A DNA stretch of 64,000 nt. It comes from Adenanthera pavonina. Lineage: Eukaryota; Streptophyta; Magnoliopsida; Fabales; Fabaceae. The notes below the pieces were generated by a model, which saw nothing but the letters and a program-made list of their open reading frames with translations, had not been told where the DNA came from and made no database searches. The position numbers and the translations under genes were made by a program. This document shows, piece after piece, positions 55,869 to 64,000 of this stretch; position 1 is the first letter of the stretch; each line of letters begins with the position of its first letter. The stretch lies in assembly GCA_026686845.1 (NCBI GenBank), contig JAIVEN010000004.1:25762827-25826826 (forward strand), written 5' to 3'.

Positions 55869-56057
55869 AACCAATCGGCATTAGTCCTAGTGGAAGGGGT
55901 TAAAGTCGTTTAAGCATAATATCTCATGTTCGAGATTGTGTGAATGCAGATACATTTTTGGGAGATCTCCCCCTAAATGGCTCTAACCATATCTCAATCT
56001 AGATTAGTCAAAGCCCAAAGCAATAATCAAATACTAGAGATTATTACCCAAAAAAAC
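55869..56057 (+). mobile_element. tRNA-derived SINE with 15-bp target duplication
   Basis: The 189-bp element is flanked by AGTGAGAAGTAAGGG (55854-55868) and AGTGAGAAGTACGGG (56058-56072), a 15-bp duplication with one mismatch. Near its 5' end is a box A-like TAGTCCTAGTGG (55882-55893). A box B-like TGTTCGAGATT follows at 55927-55937, at the spacing of a tRNA-type Pol III promoter. It ends in an A-rich tail, CCCAAAAAAAC. These are the hallmarks of a plant SINE copied by LINE machinery. It is non-coding. Confidence 0.85.
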
Positions 56058-56479
56058 AGTGAGAAGTACGGGTAAAGCATAGACATATGTAAACATGTTG
56101 CACAACTATAGATGCAAAAAATAGACATGGGAAGTGTATACATGTTGCAATAGATACATAATGATTCGCTTTAACATTTTGGGAAGCACAACTATAGTAG
56201 ATATTTGGAGAACAAGCGTGATTAATGATTTTTTAACCTGTCAGTCACACCGGCATTTGTAGTAACTTGGAATAGTAAGGAAATGCTTGGTAAGGCTGAC
56301 ATGAAAAGTATGTCCATGTGTAAAGTAAGAAAGATGGTTCTATTCTAGTTTGAAGAGCCACTTGCTAAATCTTCACCGTAAAGTTGTACTATTCAGATTT
56401 TGGAATATTTTTGTGTAAACAACATTCATAATTATTGTTATTTGATTGTGATTTGAGTCGTGAATGAGGATTTTAAGTC

Positions 56480-57719
56480 CATGCATATTTTTTGTCCTTG
56501 ATAGAGCCACCTAGAGTTGTTCATGATTAAACACAAGCCTTGGCAAGTGTATGCCTATATTTTGTAATGATTGCTTTTGGCTTTTGTTGATAGTCATGGC
56601 AAATGAGAGTGTTACTAGAAATTGTATTCTTTGCATCTATAATGGCCACCATGATTTTGATGAATTTATGTTCATCCTATGAATAAGTACCTTTTTCTTT
56701 GGATGTGAACCACTTAAGGTAATTGTCTCAATGACATTTTCCCAAGATGAGTTATCCAAAGCAATGTGTCATTACATAGGCTTGATGATTGGTCAATATT
56801 TCATCAAAGCATGATTGGTACTCTAAACTTCAATGTTAATTTATGAGGAGGCATGCTTGAACAATTGATTGCATTAAGGAATTCTGTTGGATAGAGTTCA
56901 TCCAATGAGGTTGAAGCATGTAGATTTGAAAATTGAATCGAAACTATAGTATTCCATTAATTCACCAGGAAGACCATAATACACAAACTTGTTGAGTTGT
57001 GTAATTGTGTCTATTGTTGGTACAAGAATTGCCTTGTCTGTGAAGTACTCTAAAGTTGACAAATTTTGGAGTTAATTGAGGATAAGTTGTAGAGACTATG
57101 GCTTCTAGTGGATTCTAATATCCAGTAATCATGAATTATTGGGAGGGGGGATATCAATTTAAGCTAAACCATCCTTTGGCTATCTAAGTATGCTATCACT
57201 AATGTCAAGGAGCTACTGTGTGAATCTCTTTAAGTTATCACTATTATTTGCTAAGGATGATGAACCAAGCCTCATGTTTGTAGTTAGCTAGAAAATTTGA
57301 TAGTAATTCCAAAGAAATAATGCATTGATTGCTGCATTAATTATGTCTGCTATATAGCTTTCAGTATGATAGGGAAAATCTTCCTGAAATCTTCACCCAT
57401 GATAAGGCATTTGCCACCAAAGAGCAGTTCATGACTATTTTATATTTCTGTGCCTATAATATCTTCATTGTTTGATCAAAAGCTTCAACTGTATGCCTGT
57501 TGATCATCAATGCTTCATACCAAATGATAATCTTTGCTTTCCTAAGAAGTTCTACTGGTTTAGAATTTTGTCTTATATTGCAAATTAACTCTTCAAGCAT
57601 CACAAGGGGTATGACAAATCTGGAATGAGCTATTCTACCTCCTAGAAGTAGTGTTACTATAATGCCACTAGATGCAGCATTGATTATATTGTGTTGCCTT
57701 GCTTAAAGTGTACAAGACA
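56480..57719 (-). pseudogene. Helitron PIF1-like helicase, C-terminal part
   Basis: On the minus strand the blocks appear in the order known for the Helitron helicase: AASSGI followed by LLLGGRIAHSRFVIPL (about 57680-57620), ICNIRQNS, a Walker B-like IIIWYEALM (usually IIWDEAPM), MGEDFRKIFPII, MPPHKLTLKFRVPIM near 56830, and last a region that aligns with the INKSQ...HLPR block near 56580-56530. Many stops and frameshifts lie between them. Helitron helicase unwinds DNA in rolling-circle transposition. The N-terminal part of the domain lies beyond an insertion (57720-58700). Confidence 0.8.
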
Positions 57720-58700
57720 AAGTTATGATAGGTGAACCCTTATAGAACTGGTCCAAAGAACCCACTTTGATGTATTAAACACCTAGATCATTGCAAACAA
57801 GAGATACTACAAATTGGACAACAAAGATGAAAGACAAAAAACATAGAAATGGTGAACACAACAAGCAAAACGAATTAGAAACAAAAGAAAGATGTTAGTC
57901 TTGGTGAAATGAAACCTAGGAGAACTGGTCTCTTAAACCTTAGTTCCAATGATGCCATAAGGAATGATCTATTCCTTGATAAGTCATAGTTCACTCTAGT
58001 ACTCAATAAACGCAAGAGAAACTCACAAAGTCTAAAATTTTTAATCATCAAATCTCAAATATGCATATAAAAGATAGCCTTAAATTGGTAAGGTAAGATC
58101 TAACCAACTAAGCCTAAAAAAAACCTAATAAATTTAGACTCAAGTAATCCTAATGAGATTATGAGACTTTGGGCTCAAATAATACTTCTATTAGGTCTAA
58201 GAAATTAGTGAAATAAAACATTAAAATAAAATAATAAAAATTTATAAGAAAATAATAAAAATAATACCTAAGCTTTTATAAACATGTCACTACATTAATG
58301 AAATCACATATTTGGCACATGACATGCTTATTTACAAGGTGAGCTATCAAAAAGACTACTAATTGACCAATTGGACCTTATTAATTAACATAGTTTAACT
58401 CCTAATTAATAAAAACAAAATTAAAATAAATTAAGCCCAATAATGCTTAAGTCACATGCTATTTTAGTGAAGCATAAGATCTTTTAAGCAATCTCCTCCA
58501 ATGAACTTCTCTTGGGCTTGGATATGAAACTTATAAAATTGAAAATTTCTTCAAATTCTATAGCTTCAATTGGGCTGCAAACTTGCTTAAATAATTAGGC
58601 TCCAACATGTATAACAATATTTCCAAGTCATAAAGCCTCCTACCATGCTCTTGAATTTGTCCAAGCCCTCTTTATGAACAATGACTAAGGCATCCTCTAT
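57720..58700. other. Insertion of about 1 kb splitting the Helitron helicase
   Basis: Helicase homology stops near 57715 and resumes at the Walker A block near 58738. The DNA between is non-coding, AT-rich and unrecognised. Its exact ends and target duplication were not found. Confidence 0.45.
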
Positions 58701-58954
58701 CACAAAATATTCTAAGAACAAGTTTTTCCAATACCTCCATATCTGACAAAGAAAAAATGATCTATTAGAAACTCTACTGCTGAAATGATTTTGTTATGTA
58801 TAGTTCTTTATTCAGTGGCCATAGAAGCAATTAAATAATTAGATTCATAATGCAACATGATCAACATTAAGCTCTTCTAAGATAAGATAATTTAAAGTGT
58901 CTTCTATCATACACTATAAATCTTCACTGATAAACATGAAATATAATATGTTCA
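58701..58954 (-). pseudogene. Helitron helicase, Walker A part
   Basis: On the minus strand FFFVRYGGIGKT can be read, with GGIGKT encoded at 58721-58738. This is the Walker A motif of PIF1-like helicases (usually GGTGKT). Sequence upstream to 58954 is consistent with the linker before the helicase in Helitron proteins. The match breaks a few codons after GKT. Solo LTR E begins at 58955. Confidence 0.65.
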
Positions 58955-60478
58955 TGTTGAATCAAAAGTTTTGATAATTTCAAACAATTAGAGCTTGTAA
59001 AGAAGAATATCAAAGGAGTATCAAATGACAATATGAAGAAATCCAATGATGAATATGTGAAGATTTAGTTATTAGAATTTCTCACTATGTACACTATATA
59101 AAAAGCTTTGATTCTCACTCATTTTTATTGCTACAATATTTAAACAAGTAATTTCATAGTTATCCTATGTTAGCATATATTAAATTTGAAAAATACTAAC
59201 TAACAGATGAATTTTGCTTATTGACTCATATGTATTTTATGCAAAATTCAAATTTTGCTTGGTAAAATTCGAATATATAGAGGTTTTATCTCTGACAGAT
59301 AAATTTCAATTGTGAAATTTGAAATTTCAAGCTAAGCACTGTTAGTGAATATGTGCAAAATTCGTATAAAACTTAGTCAAAATTCAAATGTTGGTGAAGT
59401 TCAAAGAGAGTTCAGAGTTACCCTCTCTGACAGATGAACTTTGGACTTCAAAATTTAAATTTTAAAATAAGAATTTGAGAGTCTCATTAAAGCATGCCCC
59501 TGATAGACAAATTTTATAGTTTAACATTTGAATTTCATAGAGAAGAACTTTTATGCCATGCTGAACAAGCCTCTGACAAATGAATTTCAGCTTATGAAAT
59601 TCAAATTTCAAGTACACTGTGAAAACATGAGACAACTATTTAAACTCAATGAATGCACTTCTGATGTGAAAATTTGTACGTTCTAACATGAGATATCTAT
59701 AACAAACTCAAAATTTGAATGTCATACTTGAATAGATAAATGTTGAAGTTCAACATTGAAGTTCTTAACCATTTGTCTTTGCAAAATTCATCTGTTTTAC
59801 CCTAAAATTTGAATTTTGCTATGTCAGAAACATTCAATGTAGTTGGTGAATGGTTATTTCTATGGAGTAACTATTGGTTTAAGTTTCTAACAACTAGATC
59901 TTATGTCTAACGACCAATTAAGTCACAAATCTATAAATAGAACTTCATTTAAAGTTGTGAACAACAAATTTGAGCTTATCTTTGCAATAATTCTGCTAAA
60001 ATTTTGTGTCAAAGCCTTTTACCCACACACAGCCTTTACTGCACTTTAACTTTCATATTTACTCTATTCTAGAGAGTATTTATTTTGTGTAAATATATTT
60101 TCTTCATCTAGAAGAATGATTCTTTGTGAGGGGAGTCACAAAGGGAATTGGAAAACACTTGTAAGAGTGTTGAGTGTGGATTTTAAGTATTCTAAGAACA
60201 AAGCATGAATCTGTACTAAGGCATTAGAAGGAGCTAGTTGAATTCTTCTTGATAGTGAAATCTCAAGTGGTGGCTTAGGAACTGGATGTAGGTCAAGTGG
60301 ATTAGACCAACCTAGGATAAATTTTTGAATCCTTTCATCTCTTATCTTGCAATTAATTTCATTTTCACTGCACTCTATTTTTCTGCAAACTTTTGCTTTT
60401 ATCGTGAACTTATGATTTTGTAGAAAATTTTTGAACTTTCCAATTCACCCTTATCTTGGGAAGCCAGCTATTCTAACA
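58955..60478 (+). mobile_element. Solo LTR E (copia, Sirevirus-like family) inside the Helitron
   Basis: 1524 bp from TGTTGAATCAAAAGTTTTGA to GCCAGCTATTCTAACA, the family ends. U3 (59200-59830) has degenerate palindrome/partner motifs such as CTAACAGATGAATTTTGC and GACAGATGAACTTTGG. The promoter box CTATAAATA is at 59931-59939, followed by the conserved GAGGGGAGTCACAAAGGG block. The flanking 5-mers are GTTCA and GTTAT, so the target duplication is poor. Helitron coding sequence lies on both sides. Confidence 0.88.
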
Positions 60479-62470
60479 GTTATTTCCTATTACTTTAGTA
60501 TTCTCTAAATTTCAACTAATGCAACATCCTTTTTCTGTTGATATGGAATTATGACATTTGGAATCAAAGGAATGTTGGTTTGTTAGTCAATTGAACAGTA
60601 AGTTAATGATATTTAGGTCAATTTACATAGGAAAACTATTGCTAAGGTAGTACTTATGACTTAACATATATGTACCTGAGTAATTTTGATTGGAATGTGA
60701 AATGTATAGCATATCTTTAGATAATAGTACACACATTTGACTCCACACAATATCTAGCCTATTAAGACAATTTGATCATAGCATGCTAACAAGTAATCTT
60801 TGAAGATAATGATCAGAAGCCCAAATTAATGCTCCTTCATGGCATCAATGTATTCATGATCATCATTAAGAAACCCCATTGTATAGCATGCAAATCTATA
60901 TATAGGGTAAAGGACATTATCTATTGTTATGTTCTTATTAAAAGATCTTAGTCCTTTTACTTTGTTGAGTAAAACATGGAGGATAATAAACTTCTCTCAA
61001 AGCAGATGATACATGTTGCAATCTTCTAATCAAGAAACCTTTTTTCCCCCATTTCCTTTCTTTTCGATGGCAAACAAAATGTGTAAGAAATTCAGTATAC
61101 TTGAGCTTCTTAGGTTATGAGCTATCTCTTTTACATTCCATCCATGAGAAGAACTTTGATTGCTTCATAGTTTATTTTGATAATATTTTTGCTAGCTGAT
61201 TTGAAGTTGAGTAGATGACAAATTGTTAATTAGGTAAGTAGAAGTTCAATCTCTCCCTAAATGGATACTTGTGATGAGTGTCAAAGCCAAAAAACCTCCA
61301 TACAACTTCTAAACCTGAAATGTAATGGCATTTATAGTATTATTGGATTTCATCAATCATACTATTCCAATTATCTGAAGAAGTATTTTGGTAGGGTATC
61401 ACAATTGCTCTATCATTGCCTTTGCTAATATATTTGAAGAAATACTTGATAGTCCTCAACTGATTTGTCTTCTCAATGTTCAAGTGAGCATAGAATAATT
61501 GTAGTAACTAAGGATTATAGGGTATAACAAATCTATTACCAATTGAACCCCATTACTCTTTATGTACCTTCCACCCAGTTTCCTCTTATACATAGGATAT
61601 CCTTCTTCATCAATGGTTGTATGAGTGTTGAATTTCTTGGGGAAATATTTTCCACACTTGTTGTACTTTGTACAAGGTGACATTCGATCAATTTGACTAT
61701 AAGGATTGTGTATCATGATCGACTATGCAAGTTCATATAGCATAAGATTTTCATTCTTATCTGGTATCTCAGTTGTGACAAATTTGTCAACTTGCTCCGA
61801 ACATATGATTTTATCACACTCAACAAGGAATAGTAGGATATGGATATGTGGTAGTGCTCTTTTTTTACAACTTGATAGTATGAACTTTTGCAATAATTGC
61901 ATGATATTAGACTACTATTGCTAGTCAATAGATAATCATAAGATTGAATCAACTTTTGTGTAATAGAGTTTATACATGTATGTATTGTACAAAAAAATTT
62001 TCTTCTTTCATCACTGGAAGAAGCAAATTCACAAGATAATTTAAGCTTTTTAAAAAAGAGTGAGTATTTTTTTATAGTGCCTCCTGATTTCAGGCCATGA
62101 AGGGTTACAAGTAAATATTATGAAGATATTAGGATATACTGCCCATATGCATATAACCAATGCATCTTGATAGTTTTGTAGTAGATATCTTGTTGTACTA
62201 GTAAATGAGGATGGTAGCATAACTCACTTGCCAATAGTATATGCTACTACCGTGTCTCATCTCAAAACTACTTCAGTTAATCCTTGATACAAATCCACTC
62301 GTAAATGTTTTTGGTAAGTTCTTATAAATTGAAGTCTTTGAGCTTCCATTATAGTGTATCCATCGACAATGAACTTCTGCAATAATTTTTTACTAATAGT
62401 AGAACTTATATTTCATTGTGTCTATTCATTGGTCTATATGCAAGGTATTCTCTTATTGTTACATTGTTCT
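60479..62470 (-). pseudogene. Helitron Rep / Helitron-like N-terminal domain
   Basis: Read on the minus strand from 62470, the blocks are: VDGYTIMEAQRLQFIR (about 62380), VMLPSSFT, IFTCNPSWPEI (about 62110-62080), ALPHIHILLFL with the HUH-type metal-binding His pair (about 61858-61826), MSPCTKYNKCGKYFPKKF with TTIDEEGYPMYKRK (61570-61690), TIKYFFKYISKGNDRA, YISGLEVVWRFFGFD, and GFLNDDHEYIDAM (about 60870). This order is that of the plant Helitron Rep protein. The HUH domain nicks and joins single-stranded DNA in rolling-circle transposition. Frameshifts and stops are frequent, so it is inactive. Confidence 0.85.
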
Positions 62471-62756
62471 TGATCGGGTCTTACAAGTATACAAGGTCAA
62501 TTGTAGTGATAAAAGTTCAGAGTATTCCAAACTCATACCCAAGTGAGGTTATGAAATCTACTTGTTCATAGATTTTTAATCCCAAAAGCAAATAATAATT
62601 GAATTGAGAAAATCAAATTTAAAAGAAAGGGAGCAACAAATAAACACAATGCCTAAATTTAGTTCAATCATTAGAAGTATCAAAGGAACAAGGTTCACCT
62701 ATTAGGATAACTTAATTCACTTTCTTGATTAGACTCTATGCAATTATAATAACAGT
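62471..62756. other. Short unassigned stretch upstream of the Helitron Rep region
   Basis: Non-coding AT-rich DNA. The Helitron 5' end (TC) should lie at or beyond this point but cannot be recognised without a relative. Confidence 0.35.
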
Positions 62757-64000
62757 TGTAACATCCCTAATCTTCAAGACATCATAAAATGCATAAGTAT
62801 ATAGCAAAATTTGAGATACAATACTAGATGTGAAAAAGGATAAAGAGGTTATTTTCTAGGTTAAAAGAATAAAAACAAAATTTACATATTGGTCCCTAAA
62901 AAAGAATTTATTTACAAATTAGTCCTGAGAAAGAAGAATTTTATGTCCTTTAGTCCCTGGAAAAATTACAAAAAAGGACAAAAAAGAATGAAATTTTACA
63001 TTTTTAGCTCAGAAGCAATTTTGTAAATATTAAAAATTAATGTCAAAATGAAGCTTGTGATGTAGTGAACCCAACAGGATGATACATTAAGGTTAATGGA
63101 ATTAATGTGAAGAAAACTTGAGTGTTAACGTTATAAAATGCACAGTACAAAGAAAAAAGGTACTATGTGCCTCACAAAAAGTAGGAAAAGTATAGAGACC
63201 CTACATAACTTTTTGAGATAGGAAAAAAAGTAAATATAGATACAATTATAGAATATTCCTATATCCATGAAGTGACAAAATTATGCAAAAAATAACTTTA
63301 TCGGTCTAAGTAAAAAGAAACCAACACAGGCTATATTTGGACTAAGAAAAATATATAGTACTTTAGAGATATTCCCCTTGAGATTGGAGTGACCAACAGC
63401 TTCCATGTGAGGAAATTCAAATATTTTATTAATTCTCAAAACTACTTCTTGAAAAAGTATTTGGAAAATGTAATCAAAGCCAAACCAATTTTACCATGGT
63501 AATTGAATAAGTTAGTATGCCTATTTCTTCTCTCACTTTGGTCGACTAGAGTGGTCTATTTTAGCGACTTGAGAGCTTAAAAAGTTTGTAGAGAAAGGAG
63601 AGCATTTGGTAAAAGGAAAAGAGAGAAAAAGAAAGGAGCAAACTTGAAGCCATTAAGACCAAGTGTAAGGTAAGCTATCCTACTACCCATGAGCTTGTAG
63701 TTTTAGATAGCCTCATGAAGTATTCTTCTTCCTCTCTTTTTGCTAAATTTTGACCAAGGTATAAAAATGGGTAAAGAAGTGTTTTCATGTATCAAAGTAA
63801 AGAGAAACCATAAACAAGTAACTTAGAGCATGATTTTGGGACTGGTTGGAAGTTTTGCAAAAGAAAATAATTTTCTTCTAGTTTCTTGCACATTTTGGCC
63901 AGTATAGGGTTTCATTTAGAGTAGGAATTTTATGATTTTTATGCCAAAATGGAATCATTGGGTCTAAATTAGTTAAAAACAAGTGTTGGTTTCAAGAAAA
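62757..64000 (+). mobile_element. Ty3/gypsy-type LTR, runs off the window
   Basis: It begins TGTAACATCCCTAATC, the typical plant Ty3/gypsy LTR start, followed by TTGGTCCCTAAAAAAG and TTAGTCCCTGG blocks. A purine-rich run (63590-63645), GGTAAGC (about 63669) and TTTTGGCCAGTATAGGG follow. The block order mirrors the reversed LTR ending at 27133. The 3' end and any internal region lie beyond 64000. Confidence 0.55.

Noticed and set aside
1..64000. tRNA or rRNA genes
   Set aside because: No complete cloverleaf or rRNA block was recognised on either strand by reading. A tRNAscan run would settle it.

Overview
The window is nuclear plant DNA, most likely from a eudicot. It is AT-rich, its genes have GT-AG introns, and two nuclear genes for plastid proteins sit in a large mass of decayed transposons. 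I cannot name the species. Only two host genes are well supported. The first, plus strand 9537-13436, has four exons encoding 329 aa and is a close homologue of the chloroplast envelope quinone oxidoreductase ceQORH. The second, minus strand 20925-15683, has four exons encoding 276 aa and is a plastid-type GNAT acetyltransferase. I rebuilt both by joining exons at splice sites that keep phase.

1-9500 is gene-poor. It holds a decayed LTR-element-like stretch, a Ty3/gypsy reverse transcriptase fragment (6320-6670) and a foldback element of about 690 bp (7545-8235). Between and inside the genes lie MITE-like elements, a (TATG)15 microsatellite, a 75-bp duplication and a short hairpin. A solo LTR of 2.4 kb with a perfect target duplication (21439-23870) and a reversed Ty3/gypsy-type LTR ending at 27133 follow.

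27281-51489 is a nested insertion stack. A TIR element of about 0.6 kb was hit by copia element B (minus strand, 27668-51267, target duplication TATTT). B was hit by a solo LTR, C (32542-34382, target duplication TTTTC), between its pol and env-like regions. B was also hit inside its own 5' LTR by a sister element, D (plus strand, 39489-49778). B and D have the Sirevirus-like layout LTR - tRNA-Met PBS - gag-pol - spacer - env-like ORF - polypurine tract - LTR, and both are full of stops and frameshifts. Their LTRs carry arrays of a CpG-centred palindrome and a partner motif that fold into short stem-loops. The same motifs fill the spacer before the env-like ORF, where both elements also keep a TATA-like box.

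51490-64000 holds an unclassified LTR-element remnant, a tRNA-derived SINE with a 15-bp target duplication (55869-56057), and a degenerate Helitron Rep-helicase gene on the minus strand (about 62470-56480) split by solo LTR E and by another insertion of about 1 kb. The 5' part of a Ty3/gypsy-type LTR begins at 62757 and runs off the end. No rRNA, tRNA or CRISPR array was seen. The window mainly records successive transposon insertions around two housekeeping plastid genes.
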